The notes below the pieces were generated by a model, which made no database searches, was not told where the DNA came from, and saw only the letters and a list, made by a program, of their open reading frames with translations. A DNA stretch of 33,549 nucleotides from Rhodobacter sp. (lineage in GTDB: Bacteria; Pseudomonadota; Alphaproteobacteria; Rhodobacterales; Rhodobacteraceae): contig JADCEN010000065.1 in the NCBI GenBank assembly GCA_020250175.1, positions 1 to 33,549 of the forward strand, given 5' to 3'. Made by a program: the position numbers and the translations under genes. How positions within the stretch are numbered: the first letter of the stretch is position 1; every line of letters begins with the position of its first letter. This document shows positions 1 to 9,040 of this stretch, piece after piece.

Positions 1-55
1 CCTCGACAAAGGCGATGACCCGGCTGCGAAGTTCCATAGGATGTGCCTTGCCCAT
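1..55 (-). CDS. IS630-family transposase, 5' end only (runs off the left edge)
   Basis: The 18 visible codons, read leftward from an ATG at 55, begin MGKAHPMELRSRVIAFVE. This is the usual N-terminus of IS630-type transposases in alphaproteobacteria and forms the start of the helix-turn-helix DNA-binding region. The rest, including the DDE catalytic domain, lies outside the window, so it cannot be judged whether the gene is intact. A second, decayed copy of the same N-terminus lies at about 529-585 on the same strand. The frame is open to the edge and the start is well placed, but the call rests on only 18 residues. Confidence 0.7.
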   Translation of the reverse strand, partial: MGKAHPMELRSRVIAFVE

Positions 56-62
56 TCCAACC

Positions 63-85
63 CCCTATATCTGGCCAGATCAGGG
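63..85. repeat. Palindrome just upstream of the IS630 transposase start
   Basis: ATCTGGCCAGAT at 69-80 is a perfect 12-bp palindrome flanked by CCCT on the left and AGGG on the right, with a one-base register slip. It sits 14 bases upstream of the transposase ATG on the minus strand. It could be an operator or a subterminal transposase-binding site. No function is shown by the sequence alone. Confidence 0.4.
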
Positions 86-149
86 AATCACAAAATCCTC
101 AACCTGGGAATCCTGAATCAGAAGGCATGCGACCCGCTCTAACGGCTTG

Positions 150-585
150 GCGGCGGTTTCGCCAACAGGTTCTGCAGCCCGCCTGGCGGGCAGTTCTGCG
201 CTGACAGCCGCAGGTCGGTCCACGAAGGTCGGCAAGGCACAACGCGCGCGCCCGACCCCCGGCCAGTTGTTGCCCTGCGCTGAAAACGCGGCGTCCTGAC
301 TTGAACCGGTGTTCCGGACCTGACCTTTGCTGCCGATTTCCCCGGATGTCATCACGCGCATCAAGCGCGCGGCGCTCGCGGGTGGCGACAGGGGCCATCG
401 AGCCCCTTGCACGGTGGGCCCGACCCGTCGCAGGCAGGCCACCGCTTATGCGTTTCCGAATGACCCTGTGAGTCACAAGGCGCGGCAACGGCCGAACGTG
501 CCCTGCGGCCTTCCTGTGCCCATGCCCCTTGCCGAAACAGGCAATGCCCCGGCTGCGAAGCTCCACCGGATGTGGCTTGCCCGGC
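150..585 (-). pseudogene. Decayed IS630-family transposase remnant
   Basis: On the minus strand near 585 the translation reads GKPHPVELRSRGIACFGKGH and then HRKAAGH, matching the start of the partial IS630 transposase at the left edge (MGKAHPMELRSRVIAFVE). The DNA around 529-585 is also clearly similar to 1-55. The expected ATG is replaced by ATC with a short insertion. Downstream the similarity jumps between frames and no DDE domain remains. Upstream DNA of the two copies is alike too: CTGACTCAGAAGC near 641-653 resembles CTGAATCAGAAGG near 112-124, suggesting both kept the same element end. It is probably an old insertion later disrupted by the left-edge copy. The left boundary is approximate. 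Confidence 0.6.
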
Positions 586-820
586 CCGATCCACTCTTTC
601 CGGCAGAATCCGGGACTGAAGATGTCCTGCCCTTCAGAAGCCTGACTCAGAAGCAGCAATCCGTGCCGTGACGTCATCCGGCCAGCACTGCTTGCCCCGC
701 CGCCGCGCCCCGACAATCTTGCGGTGCCCCGAAAACCGGCCACCACCCCCCGCCATGCGGTACCCCATCTGATCCCAAAAGTCTTCCCGCAGCCATGTCA
801 CCCGTCAGGAAGGCGGCAAA

Positions 821-1252
821 TCAGCGGGCCGCAACCGCCGCTTGCGATTGCCCCCGCGGGCGGGCCTCGATCACGACAAAGGCCTGGGCCCAGGGGTGGT
901 CGTCGGTCAGCGTCACATGGATCAGGGCGTCATGTCCGGGCGGTGTCATTCCTGCCAGCCGGTCTGCGGCCCAGCCGCTTACATGCATGACCGGCTGCCC
1001 CGTGCGCAGATTGGTCACGGACATATCCTTCCAGGCGATGCCCATCTTCAGGCCGGTGCCCAAAGCCTTGGAGCAGGCCTCTTTCGCCGCCCAGCGCTTG
1101 GCATAGGTGGCGGCGATGGCGTGCGGGCGGCCTTCCGCCTTGTGCTGTTCGCGTTCGGTGAAGACGCGGTTGCGGAACCGGTCGCCAAAGCGGGCCAGCG
1201 TGGCTTCGATCCGCTCGATATTGCACAGGTCGGTGCCGATACCCAGGATCAT
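821..1252 (-). CDS. acpS: Holo-[acyl-carrier-protein] synthase AcpS
   Basis: This enzyme transfers 4'-phosphopantetheine from coenzyme A to the serine of apo-acyl carrier protein, switching on fatty-acid synthesis in the cytoplasm. The protein (143 residues from the chosen ATG) opens [16 protein letters not shown]; the Asp of GTDL and the Glu of the later [14 protein letters not shown] motif are the family's metal-binding residues. The frame is open further upstream to 1339, but that would overlap pdxJ and add 29 non-conserved residues, so I choose the ATG at 1252 (the ATG at 1258 is also possible). The length fits the family, with about ten extra residues at the C-terminus. It is the last gene of a minus-strand run behind pdxJ. 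In many relatives lepB, rnc and era follow; here the DNA beyond is insertion-sequence debris. Confidence 0.93.
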   Translation of the reverse strand: MILGIGTDLCNIERIEATLARFGDRFRNRVFTEREQHKAEGRPHAIAATYAKRWAAKEACSKALGTGLKMGIAWKDMSVTNLRTGQPVMHVSGWAADRLAGMTPPGHDALIHVTLTDDHPWAQAFVVIEARPRGQSQAAVAAR

Positions 1253-1313
1253 GACCATCCGCCGATCCGCCGATGGCAAGGGTCGCCTTGTCCGTGCTGA
1301 CGCAGGGGCACCG

Positions 1314-2072
1314 TCATGCGGCGCCTTCCCTGGCTTCATCCATCAGATGTCGCATTCTTTCGATGGCCGGACCAAGCCCGGTGAAGATCGCCTCGGCAAT
1401 CAGGAAATGGCCAATGTTCAGCTCCCTGATTTCGGGAATAGCGGCAACCGGGCCCACGGTGTCATGGGTCAGACCATGGCCTGCATGAACCTCCAGCCCC
1501 AGCGACGCGGCAAAGGCCGCGCCCTTGCGCAGCCCTGCCAGTTCCGCATCGCGTTCGGCAAAGCGGCCTTCGGCGTGCAGGTCGCAGTAATGGCCAGTGT
1601 GAAGTTCGACCACGGCGGCACCGATGCGGGCCGAAGCCTCGATCTGGCGCGGGTCATGGCCGATGAACATCGACACGCGGCAGCCCGCCTCGCGCAGCGG
1701 GATGATGAAATCGGTCAGGCGGTTCTGGTCTGATGCCACATCCAGCCCGCCTTCGGTGGTCCGTTCCTGCCGCTTTTCCGGCACCAGGCAGACGGCATGG
1801 GGGCGGTGGCGCAGGGCGATGGCCTGCATCTCGGCCGTGGTGGCGCATTCGAAGTTCAGCGGCACCGTCAGGGCGGCGGCCAGCGCCTCGATATCCGTAT
1901 CGCGGATATGGCGGCGGTCTTCGCGCAGATGGGCGGTGATCCCGTCTGCCCCGGCGGCCTCGGCCAGCAGGGCGGCGCGCAGCGGGCCCGGATAGGCCGA
2001 TCCGCGCGCGTTGCGCACCGTGGCCACATGATCGATATTCACCCCAAGGCGCTGCCTGCCGAAGTCTGTCAT
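1314..2072 (-). CDS. pdxJ: Pyridoxine 5'-phosphate synthase PdxJ
   Basis: PdxJ condenses 1-deoxy-D-xylulose 5-phosphate with 3-amino-2-oxopropyl phosphate to make pyridoxine 5'-phosphate, the last ring-forming step of the DXP-dependent vitamin B6 pathway. The 252-residue protein shows the family's TIM-barrel landmarks: [16 protein letters not shown] at the start, the active-site region [22 protein letters not shown] in the middle and [11 protein letters not shown] near the end. The frame extends upstream to 2138, but the conserved sequence begins at the ATG at 2072, preceded by AGGAC. The acpS start lies 61 bases downstream and the DUF2062 gene ends 40 bases upstream, so co-transcription is likely. 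Nothing is missing. Confidence 0.95.
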   Translation of the reverse strand: MTDFGRQRLGVNIDHVATVRNARGSAYPGPLRAALLAEAAGADGITAHLREDRRHIRDTDIEALAAALTVPLNFECATTAEMQAIALRHRPHAVCLVPEKRQERTTEGGLDVASDQNRLTDFIIPLREAGCRVSMFIGHDPRQIEASARIGAAVVELHTGHYCDLHAEGRFAERDAELAGLRKGAAFAASLGLEVHAGHGLTHDTVGPVAAIPEIRELNIGHFLIAEAIFTGLGPAIERMRHLMDEAREGAA

Positions 2073-2112
2073 TGCGCTGTCCTGTTCGGTTCCTGGTTCC
2101 GTTGGGCGCAGT

Positions 2113-2790
2113 CTAGGGTGCCGCATGACTGCCGTCATCCCCGGACGCAGGCTTTGCCGCTTTGGCCGGAGATTTCAGGCGCAGCCGTTTCTCCAGCCGG
2201 GCCTGCGCCTGACCTGCGCGGATTTTCTGATAGGCGCGGACGATGGGAATGGTGGCCCAGTAGAAGGCCAGGCCAATCGCAAGTCCCGGCAGCAGACCGC
2301 CGACAAGATAGGGCCAGAAGATGGTGCCAAAGAAGGTGCCCAGGTTTTCCCAATGCACCACGTCGGCGGTGAACAGGGCGCGGGCATTGCCCCACAGCTC
2401 GGTGCCCGCATTGGTGAAGGCGGCGATGATGGATTTCACATCCATCGGCGCGTCGATGCCCAGCATGCGGTGGCCAAGTTCGACCGAGGTGATGGCGATG
2501 ATCGGCGTGGTCAGGGGATTGCCCACGAAGGTGGCCAGCAGGGCGGCAAGGATATTGCCGCGCAGCACCCAGCCCAGCAGGGCCGCCGACAGGAAATGAA
2601 AGCCGAAGAACGGCGTGAAGGACACGAAGACACCGGCAAAAACACCGCGTGCAATCCGGTGCGGCTCGTCCGGCAGGCGGCGCAGACGGTGCGTGACGTA
2701 TTGTGCAGCACGACGGAACCCGCCGCGCGGATAAACGAATTCCCGCGCCCATTCCGCCACTGTCCGCCGGTTCCGCCGCCTGAAGACCAC
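2113..2790 (-). CDS. DUF2062 family membrane protein
   Basis: This 225-residue protein has the DUF2062 pattern: a basic N-terminus (RRRNRRTVAEWAREF), then a hydrophobic stretch from about residue 47 to 105 with VSFTPFFGFHF and FVGNPLTTP, and another hydrophobic pair near residues 150-185. It is probably an inner-membrane protein with a cytoplasmic basic tail (about residues 190-225). The molecular function is unknown. The start is GTG at 2790, with GAGGGG a few bases upstream and no good ATG nearby. It lies 20 bases after rsh and 40 before pdxJ, so it is probably part of that operon; a link to stringent control would be only inference from position. Confidence 0.85.
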   Translation of the reverse strand: MVFRRRNRRTVAEWAREFVYPRGGFRRAAQYVTHRLRRLPDEPHRIARGVFAGVFVSFTPFFGFHFLSAALLGWVLRGNILAALLATFVGNPLTTPIIAITSVELGHRMLGIDAPMDVKSIIAAFTNAGTELWGNARALFTADVVHWENLGTFFGTIFWPYLVGGLLPGLAIGLAFYWATIPIVRAYQKIRAGQAQARLEKRLRLKSPAKAAKPASGDDGSHAAP

Positions 2791-2810
2791 CCTTACCCCT
2801 CAACTGCCCC

Positions 2811-4928
2811 TCAGGGCTTCCGGCTCAGGTCACGATGGCGCGCAATCTGGGCCACGTCGGTTTCCGCCTCGAGCGCTGTCATCACCATGTGCAGATGTTC
2901 GACATCGCGCAGATCGACATCAATGATCAACCGGTAGTAATCCGGCCTGCGGTCGGTGAACCGCAGGTCGGATATGTTGGCCTTCTGCTCGCCGATCAAG
3001 GTGCAGATGCGGCCCAGAACTCCGGCGTCGTTCGAGATGGTCAACTCCAGGCTGACGGTATGCACGGCTGCGTGACGGCCTGCAAGCCAGTGCAGGTCAA
3101 CCCAGCGGGCGGGCTGTTCCTCGAACTCTTCCAGCGCGGGGCAGTCGATGGCATGGATCACCACGCCGGTGCCGCGATAGGTGATGCCGACGATGCGCTC
3201 GCCCGGTACCGGCTGGCAGCAGCCCGCGCGGCGGAAGCTTTGGTCGGCACCAAGGCCGACCACGGGACGCCGCGCGTCCACCTCGTCCGCCGTGGCCTGC
3301 ACCAGTTCGGGGTAAAGTGTCTCCACAACGCGCCGCCCGGTCAGCTCGGCACTGCCAAGCCGGGCCAGCAGGTCCTTCTCATCGGCCAAGCCAAGGGTTT
3401 TGGCCGCCGTGCGCAGCGCCTTGTCGGTGGCCTTCTTGCCGATATGGTCAAAGGCGGCCCGGGCCAGTTCCTGCCCCAGCTTCACGAAACGGCCCCGGTC
3501 TTCTTCGCGCAGGCTTTTGCGAATTGCGGCCTTGGCGCGCCCGGTGGTGACAATGTCGATCCAGCTGGACTGCGGCATCTGGCCTTCGGCCGTGATGATC
3601 TCGACCGACTGGCCATTCTTCAGCCGCGTCCACAGCGGCACGCGGATGCCGTCAACCTTGGCCGACACGCAGGAGTTCCCGATCCGGGTGTGGATGGCAT
3701 AGGCATAGTCCAGCGGCGTGGCCCCCCGGGGAAGCTGAATCACATCGCCCTTGGGCGTGAAGCAGAACACCTGATCCGAATACATCTCGAGTTTGACGTT
3801 TTCGAGAAAGTCGTTGTGATCCTCTTCGTCCAGCCGCTCGGTCATGGAGGTGATCCATTTCGACGGATCGACGGCAAACGGGTTCCGGGCGCGCACCCCG
3901 TCGCGATAGGACCAATGCGCGGCCACGCCGGCTTCGGCCACCTCGTGCATCTGGCGGGTGCGGATCTGCACCTCGACCCGCTTGCCGTCGCGCCCCGAAA
4001 CGGTGGTGTGGATTGACCGGTAGCCGTTCGATTTCGGCTGGCTGATGAAATCCTTGAACCGTCCCGGCACCGCCCGCCAGCGCTGATGGATGACGCCCAG
4101 AATGCGGTAACAATCCTGTTCCGAGGTGCAGATCACCCGAAAGCCGTAAATGTCCGACAGGCGCGAGAAGGCCAGATCCTTTTCCTGCATCTTGCGCCAG
4201 ATCGAATAGGGCTTTTTGGCACGGCCAAAGACATCGGCCTCGATCTGCGCCTTTTCCAGTTCCGCCCGGATGTCTGCGGTGATACGGTGCACCACATCGC
4301 CGGTTTCGCGTTGCAGCGTGATGAAGCGGCGGATGATGGAGTTGCGCGCATCAGGGTTCAGAACGCGAAAGGCCAGATCCTCCAGCTCTTCGCGCATCCA
4401 CTGCATGCCCATGCGCCCCGCCAGCGGGGCGAAGATTTCCATCGTTTCGCGGGCCTTCTGGGCCTGCTTTTCCGGCTTCATGCCCTTGATGGTGCGCATG
4501 TTGTGCAGCCGGTCCGCCAGCTTGACCAGGATGACCCGAAAATCCTTGGACATGGCCATGAAGAGCTTGCGAAAGTTTTCCGCCTGCTTGGACTGGGCCG
4601 AGGACAGTTGCAGGTTGGTCAGCTTGGTGACGCCATCGACCAGTTCGGCCACCTCTGCCCCGAACAGCCGGACAACCTCGGAATAGGTCGATTTCGTGTC
4701 TTCGATGGTATCGTGCAACAGGGCCGTCACGATGGTGGCATCATCCAGCCGCTGTTCGGTCAGGATGGCGGCAACCGCAACCGGATGCGTGAAATATGGC
4801 TCGCCGGACTGGCGCGACTGACCTTCATGCATCATCAGGCCATAGGCATAGGCCCGCCGGATCAGCTCTTCGTTCGTGCGCGGGTTGTAGTTGCGGACCA
4901 GGGCGATCAGGTCTTCGACGTCGATCAT
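2811..4928 (-). CDS. rsh: Bifunctional (p)ppGpp synthetase/hydrolase (RSH family)
   Basis: The enzyme makes and degrades the alarmone (p)ppGpp, which reshapes transcription during starvation. The 705-residue protein has the full long-RSH layout. The HD hydrolase domain has H72-D73 and E76-D77 in LLHDTIEDT. The synthetase domain spans about residues 235-340 (YSIWRKM, then NGYRSIHTTV). A TGS domain begins near 387 (VFCFTPKGDVIQLP), and a C-terminal ACT domain covers about 628-700. RFKD at 290-293 matches the RxKD signature of bifunctional enzymes rather than the ExDD of synthetase-only RelA, and the HD residues are intact, so both activities are expected. It lies 31 bases after rpoZ, whose product forms part of the ppGpp site on RNA polymerase in proteobacteria. 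Confidence 0.96.
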   Translation of the reverse strand: MIDVEDLIALVRNYNPRTNEELIRRAYAYGLMMHEGQSRQSGEPYFTHPVAVAAILTEQRLDDATIVTALLHDTIEDTKSTYSEVVRLFGAEVAELVDGVTKLTNLQLSSAQSKQAENFRKLFMAMSKDFRVILVKLADRLHNMRTIKGMKPEKQAQKARETMEIFAPLAGRMGMQWMREELEDLAFRVLNPDARNSIIRRFITLQRETGDVVHRITADIRAELEKAQIEADVFGRAKKPYSIWRKMQEKDLAFSRLSDIYGFRVICTSEQDCYRILGVIHQRWRAVPGRFKDFISQPKSNGYRSIHTTVSGRDGKRVEVQIRTRQMHEVAEAGVAAHWSYRDGVRARNPFAVDPSKWITSMTERLDEEDHNDFLENVKLEMYSDQVFCFTPKGDVIQLPRGATPLDYAYAIHTRIGNSCVSAKVDGIRVPLWTRLKNGQSVEIITAEGQMPQSSWIDIVTTGRAKAAIRKSLREEDRGRFVKLGQELARAAFDHIGKKATDKALRTAAKTLGLADEKDLLARLGSAELTGRRVVETLYPELVQATADEVDARRPVVGLGADQSFRRAGCCQPVPGERIVGITYRGTGVVIHAIDCPALEEFEEQPARWVDLHWLAGRHAAVHTVSLELTISNDAGVLGRICTLIGEQKANISDLRFTDRRPDYYRLIIDVDLRDVEHLHMVMTALEAETDVAQIARHRDLSRKP

Positions 4929-4959
4929 CCTCGCCCCATCCCGCCGGAGTTGTGCCGGA

Positions 4960-5313
4960 TCAGTCCTGTCCCTGTGCTTCCATGAGGGCGCGCAGAAGTT
5001 TCTCTTCCGACATGTCGTCGGACATCGGACGGTCGATTTCGTTGCCCATCAGCAGGGCCATCGAATCTTCCTCGGGCTCGTCCACCTCGATCTGGGTCTG
5101 GTGGCTTTCGATCATCCGTTCCCGCAGCGCCTCGGCGCCTTGCGTCTCTTCCGCAATCTCGCGCAGTGATACCACCGGATTCTTGTCGTTGTCGCGGTCA
5201 ATGGTCAGGGGCGAGCCCGCCTGAATCTCGCGCGCACGGTGGGCGGCAAGCATCACCAGTTCGAACCGGTTCGGAACCTTGTCAACGCAATCTTCAACCG
5301 TCACGCGGGCCAT
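4960..5313 (-). CDS. rpoZ: DNA-directed RNA polymerase subunit omega
   Basis: Omega helps assemble RNA polymerase by holding the beta-prime subunit, and in proteobacteria it contributes to a ppGpp-binding site. The 117-residue protein starts [20 protein letters not shown], with the conserved AAHRAREI and the [15 protein letters not shown] block. The tail after about residue 70 is acidic ([11 protein letters not shown]), as in other alphaproteobacterial forms. The frame opens upstream to 5385, but the ATG at 5313 has a good AGGAG seven bases before it and begins the conserved part. It probably leads the rpoZ-rsh-DUF2062-pdxJ-acpS transcription unit; folK ends 90 bases upstream. Confidence 0.95.
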   Translation of the reverse strand: MARVTVEDCVDKVPNRFELVMLAAHRAREIQAGSPLTIDRDNDKNPVVSLREIAEETQGAEALRERMIESHQTQIEVDEPEEDSMALLMGNEIDRPMSDDMSEEKLLRALMEAQGQD

Positions 5314-5403
5314 GGCAAACTCCTGAGTCGGAACGGGGGATAAGGGCAGGCCTGTGTAAGGCGCATCAAGACCCTTGACAAGCAAAGACTCCGCTTCGCC
5401 GTG

Positions 5404-5970
5404 TCAAAGCGGAACGACCGCCCTGCGGTCAGCTTCAGCAAGCGCCTCCAGCATCTGCGAAACGGTCCGGCCAAGCACCGGGTGACGCCAGTCCGGCGCA
5501 ATATCGGCCAGCGGCACCAGGACAAAGGCGCGGTCCTGCAGGCGCGGGTGCGGCAGGATAAGCCGGTCGGGTGCGGCCTGCGCCTGCAGGGCGGGATCAA
5601 GGCCGCGCCACCGCTCAAAACCGGCCCGGTCGGGAAGAACCAGGTCCCCCCAGGCCAGAAGGTCCAGATCAAGGGTACGCATGCCCCAGCGCCGGTTCCT
5701 TTCGCGGCCGAAGTCCCCTTCGACCGCCAGCAGATGCGCAAGGATGTCATCGGCGGTCATGCCGGCCGGCAGGGCAATCGCAGCCGCCGCATTCACGTAA
5801 TCCGGACCCGATCCGGCCGGAAAACAGGGCGTTGCGAAAAAGCGGCTGACCGAATGCACGGCCAAGCCCCGTCCGGCCAGGGCCGCCAGGGCGGACTTCA
5901 GCGTATCGGCAGGCGGACGTCCGGCGAAGGGCAGGTTCGCGCCCAGCGCCACGAGTGCGATCAGTTCCAT
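5404..5970 (-). CDS. folK: 2-amino-4-hydroxy-6-hydroxymethyldihydropteridine diphosphokinase (HPPK)
   Basis: FolK moves pyrophosphate from ATP to 6-hydroxymethyl-7,8-dihydropterin, a cytoplasmic step of folate synthesis just before dihydropteroate synthase. The 188-residue protein shows ALGANL near the N-terminus, the YVNAAAAI segment, the signature [16 protein letters not shown] around residues 93-108 that supplies the Mg-binding aspartates, and [16 protein letters not shown]. The length is normal. It reads leftward and is divergent from the NYN-domain gene; the 155 bases between them should hold both promoters. A 90-base gap separates it from rpoZ, so it may or may not be co-transcribed with that gene. 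Confidence 0.95.
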   Translation of the reverse strand: MELIALVALGANLPFAGRPPADTLKSALAALAGRGLAVHSVSRFFATPCFPAGSGPDYVNAAAAIALPAGMTADDILAHLLAVEGDFGRERNRRWGMRTLDLDLLAWGDLVLPDRAGFERWRGLDPALQAQAAPDRLILPHPRLQDRAFVLVPLADIAPDWRHPVLGRTVSQMLEALAEADRRAVVPL

Positions 5971-6125
5971 AGCGTCACGCGATCTAATCTTTCGTCTAGT
6001 GATACTTGTCGGGCAGCGTGGAATGAGGGATGGTCAGACATAGTGCGCTGTCACTTTTCCGGGCAAACGCGGTTTGTTTTAGAAAGTTCGATTGGCGTCG
6101 CAAAGGTGTTTTGAGAGGGTGCGGA

Positions 6126-6704
6126 ATGTTTTACAAGGATGACCGGCTGGCGCTGTTCATCGATGGCTCCAACCTCTATGCGGCTGCAAAGTCTCTGGGG
6201 TTTGATATCGACTACAAGCTGTTGCGGCAGGAATTCATGCGTCGTGGCAAGCTGCTTCGTGCCTTCTACTACACGGCGTTGCTGGAGAATGATGAATATT
6301 CCCCCATTCGCCCTTTGGTTGACTGGCTGAATTACAACGGCTTCACGATGGTGACCAAGTCGGCCAAGGAGTATACTGACAGTCAGGGCCGCCGGAAGGT
6401 GAAGGGCAACATGGACATCGAACTGACCGTCGATGCGATGGAGCTTGCGCCCCGTGTGGACCATATCGTGCTGTTCTCGGGTGATGGCGATTTCCGCCCG
6501 CTGGTCGAAAGCCTTCAGCGTCAGGGTGTGCGCGTTTCTGTCGTATCCACCATCCGCAGCCAGCCGCCGATGATTGCCGACGAATTGCGTCGCCAGGCAG
6601 ACAATTTCATCGAGCTGGATGAGCTGCGCGATGTCATCGGCAGGCCGCCGCGCGAGCCGCGCCCGATGTCGGATCGCGAAGAGGTTCCGATCGAGGCGAA
6701 GTGA
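6126..6704 (+). CDS. NYN-domain protein of the LabA/DUF88 family
   Basis: This 192-residue protein has the NYN (PIN-like) fold pattern. FIDGSNLY gives the first acidic residue (D13), KGNMDIELTVDAM the middle ones, and LFSGDGDFRPLVE the third. These acidic residues would form the metal site of a ribonuclease, but no RNA target can be read from the sequence. The core fills about residues 6-165 and is followed by a short proline- and acid-rich tail. The open frame begins at 6030, but the conserved part starts at the ATG at 6126, preceded by GAGGG. It lies upstream of ispH with a 141-base gap and is divergent from folK. Confidence 0.88.
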   Translation: MFYKDDRLALFIDGSNLYAAAKSLGFDIDYKLLRQEFMRRGKLLRAFYYTALLENDEYSPIRPLVDWLNYNGFTMVTKSAKEYTDSQGRRKVKGNMDIELTVDAMELAPRVDHIVLFSGDGDFRPLVESLQRQGVRVSVVSTIRSQPPMIADELRRQADNFIELDELRDVIGRPPREPRPMSDREEVPIEAK

Positions 6705-6845
6705 CCCGAAGGGCGGTGCCCGGCATCGCCCCCTGTCGTGTGCGGGCTGACCGGTTTTCCGTCCGCAGCCGGACCTGTCTGTGCAGGGGGGATGGACGAA
6801 CCTGGCGTCTGGCCTTACCTCTGGCGCCAACGACCCGAGGCCAAG

Positions 6846-7796
6846 ATGACCAAACCGCCGCTTACCCTTCTTCTTGCCGCCCCGCGCGGATTCTGCGCGG
6901 GCGTCGACCGCGCGATCAAGATCGTCGAAATGGCAATCGATAAATGGGGCGCGCCGGTCTATGTCCGGCACGAGATTGTCCACAACAGGTTCGTGGTCGA
7001 CAGCCTGCGCGACAGGGGTGCCGTCTTTGTCGAAGACCTGGACGAGGTTCCTGCGGATCGCCCGGTGATCTTTTCGGCGCATGGCGTGCCCAAGGCGGTG
7101 CCAGCCGAAGCGGCCCGGCGGAAGATGCTGTTTGTCGATGCCACCTGTCCGCTGGTCAGCAAGGTGCATCTCGAGGCCGAGCGGCATCACGCCGACGGGC
7201 TTCAGATGGTGATGATCGGGCATGCCGGGCATCCCGAAACCATCGGGACCATGGGGCAGTTGCCGCCGGGCGAGGTTGTGCTGGTGGAAACCGTGGCCGA
7301 TGTGGCCGGGTTGCAGGTGCGGGATCCGTCGCGGCTGGCCTTCATCACCCAGACCACCCTGTCGGTGGATGACACCGCAGATATCGTTGCCGCCCTGCGG
7401 GCGCGGTTTCCGGGCATCGTCGGGCCGCACAAGGAAGACATCTGCTATGCCACAACCAACCGTCAGGCCGCAGTGAAGCAGATTGCGCCACGGATTGATG
7501 CCCTGCTGGTGATCGGTGCGCCCAACTCGTCGAATTCCAGGCGGCTGGTCGAAGTTGGGCAGGCCGCCGGTTGCGCCTATGCCCAGCTTGTGCAGCGCGC
7601 CGCCGATATTGACTGGCGCGCGCTGCAAGGAAGCCGCTGTGTGGGAATCACCGCCGGGGCCAGCGCGCCCGAGGTTCTGATCACAGAAGTTCTGGACGCT
7701 TTCCGGGACCGTTTCGATGCGGTCATCGAGCAGGTGGAAACGGCGCGGGAGAATGTGGAATTCAAGGTGCCAAGGGTATTGCGCGTACCGGCATGA
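6846..7796 (+). CDS. ispH: 4-hydroxy-3-methylbut-2-enyl diphosphate reductase IspH
   Basis: IspH is the last enzyme of the MEP isoprenoid pathway; it reduces HMBPP to IPP and DMAPP with an iron-sulfur cluster. The 316-residue protein keeps the three cluster cysteines: in [12 protein letters not shown] (C17), [12 protein letters not shown] and [11 protein letters not shown]. It also has the substrate-binding [21 protein letters not shown] and TAGASAPE motifs. The frame extends upstream to 6738, but the ATG at 6846, preceded by GAGG, begins the conserved sequence. The next gene (DUF3429) starts 151 bases downstream. The gene looks intact and ordinary. Confidence 0.96.
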   Translation: MTKPPLTLLLAAPRGFCAGVDRAIKIVEMAIDKWGAPVYVRHEIVHNRFVVDSLRDRGAVFVEDLDEVPADRPVIFSAHGVPKAVPAEAARRKMLFVDATCPLVSKVHLEAERHHADGLQMVMIGHAGHPETIGTMGQLPPGEVVLVETVADVAGLQVRDPSRLAFITQTTLSVDDTADIVAALRARFPGIVGPHKEDICYATTNRQAAVKQIAPRIDALLVIGAPNSSNSRRLVEVGQAAGCAYAQLVQRAADIDWRALQGSRCVGITAGASAPEVLITEVLDAFRDRFDAVIEQVETARENVEFKVPRVLRVPA

Positions 7797-7947
7797 CCGA
7801 CCGTATCCGGTCCGAAAAGGCGGTGGACTGGCAGGCCAAGGCGCGCTGCAACGGTGCCGTACTGTGGCCTTCGCCCGATGCGGTCGGGCACCGGGGGGCG
7901 GCGCGGGCAAGGCGCGCCAGGGGTGCCATAATCGAAGGACTGACCGA

Positions 7948-8400
7948 ATGACGCCCATCCCCCGCGCGGCCCTCTTGCTGGGTCTGGCCGGGCTGATCCC
8001 GTTCCTTTGGGGGGCCGCGTCGCAGATTTTTCCCGGTCTGGCCGACTTCGGCACGCGCACGGCAGGGCCGCGATTCGCCGGCCCCTATGTTTCGCTGGCC
8101 TATGGAACGGTGATCCTGTCCTTCATGTCCGGCGTGCTCTGGGGTTTTGCCACACGGGCGACAGGGTCAGCCGCCGCTACCGGATATGCCCTGTCCGTTC
8201 TGCCGGCGCTTTGGGCCTTTTTCATGGTCGGGGGCGGGCCGGCGGCCGCCGCCCTTGGCCTGATGGCCGGTTTTGCCGGGCTTCTGGTGCTGGACGGCCT
8301 GTTCTGGCGCTGGGACCTGGCACCCCCGTGGTGGATGCGGTTGCGCGGCATGCTGACAGCGGTGGTGCTCGCCTGTCTGGCCGTGCCTGCCCTTCTGTAA
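7948..8400 (+). CDS. DUF3429 family membrane protein
   Basis: The 150-residue product is almost entirely hydrophobic and fits the DUF3429 family. It starts [20 protein letters not shown], has the typical [20 protein letters not shown] block near residues 49-68, and ends with further membrane segments; about five helices are expected. It should be an inner-membrane protein, and its function is unknown. The start is the ATG at 7948; an earlier in-frame extension toward 7717 overlaps ispH and lacks conserved sequence. The 171 bases after it contain a diverged piece of the hairpin repeat seen at 10021-10640. Confidence 0.85.
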   Translation: MTPIPRAALLLGLAGLIPFLWGAASQIFPGLADFGTRTAGPRFAGPYVSLAYGTVILSFMSGVLWGFATRATGSAAATGYALSVLPALWAFFMVGGGPAAAALGLMAGFAGLLVLDGLFWRWDLAPPWWMRLRGMLTAVVLACLAVPALL

Positions 8401-8422
8401 GCCGCCCTTGCCCCCACCCCCG

Positions 8423-8512
8423 GAACGGGCGCTGACACGGGGCCGGTCCTGCACCGGGCGGGGAACTGCTGTGCGTCTTTTCGCCCGCCCGGAGTGGCGG
8501 CCCTGTGCCCGC
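8423..8512. repeat. Diverged partial copy of the hairpin-rich intergenic repeat
   Basis: The stretch GCCCGCCCGGAGTGGCGG followed by CCTGTGC (about 8483-8508) nearly matches 10091-10115 of the tandem repeat further on, and GTGCGT just before it also aligns. CGGGCGCTGAC near 8426 resembles the end of the second repeat unit. The same sequence family therefore sits at two nearby intergenic sites. The boundaries are approximate. Confidence 0.5.
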
Positions 8513-8572
8513 CGGGCCGGTGGTTGGCGTCTTGTTCGGCCGCGTGCTAAACTGGCGGCAAAGGATGATCCG

Positions 8573-9040
8573 ATGCCAGAGCTTTATGCCTATACCGACG
8601 GTGCCTGTTCGGGAAACCCCGGCCCCGGCGGCTGGGGCGTGCTGATGCGCGCCATCGACCAGGGCCATGTGGTGAAAGAGCGCGAGCTTTCGGGCGGCGA
8701 GGCCCTGACCACCAACAACAGGATGGAGTTGATGGCGGCCATTACGGCGCTCGAGACGCTGGCGCGCCCGACCGGGATCATCATCGTCACCGACAGCGCC
8801 TATGTGAAGAACGGCATCACCGAATGGATAACGGACTGGAAGCGCAAGAACTGGCGCACCGCCGCCGGACCCGCGGTAAAGAACCTGGACCTGTGGCAGC
8901 GGCTTGATGCCGCGCAGGCCCGCCACAGCGTGACCTGGCGGTGGATCAAGGGCCATGCGGGCCACGCCGAAAACGAGCGCGCCGATGCGCTTGCCCGCGC
9001 CGGGATGGCCCTGTTCAAGCCCGGACGCGCGGCGGGATGA
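8573..9040 (+). CDS. rnhA: Ribonuclease HI
   Basis: RNase HI cuts the RNA strand of RNA-DNA hybrids such as R-loops and primer remnants. The 155-residue protein carries the catalytic acidic set: D9 in [16 protein letters not shown], the Glu in [12 protein letters not shown], the Asp in [11 protein letters not shown], and the final Asp in [12 protein letters not shown] preceded by WIKGHAGH. The length is typical. The start is the ATG at 8573, with AAGG eight bases upstream; the frame to 8408 crosses the repeat fragment and is not used. Its stop overlaps the start of the decayed TRIC-like gene (ATGA at 9037-9040). Confidence 0.96.
   Translation: MPELYAYTDGACSGNPGPGGWGVLMRAIDQGHVVKERELSGGEALTTNNRMELMAAITALETLARPTGIIIVTDSAYVKNGITEWITDWKRKNWRTAAGPAVKNLDLWQRLDAAQARHSVTWRWIKGHAGHAENERADALARAGMALFKPGRAAG

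Noticed and set aside
669-676. TGACGTCA palindrome
   Set aside because: A single 8-base palindrome is expected by chance and has no gene context.
6051-8060. A 669-codon open frame antisense to the NYN gene, ispH and DUF3429 gene
   Set aside because: It is a shadow of well-supported plus-strand genes with no recognisable motif.
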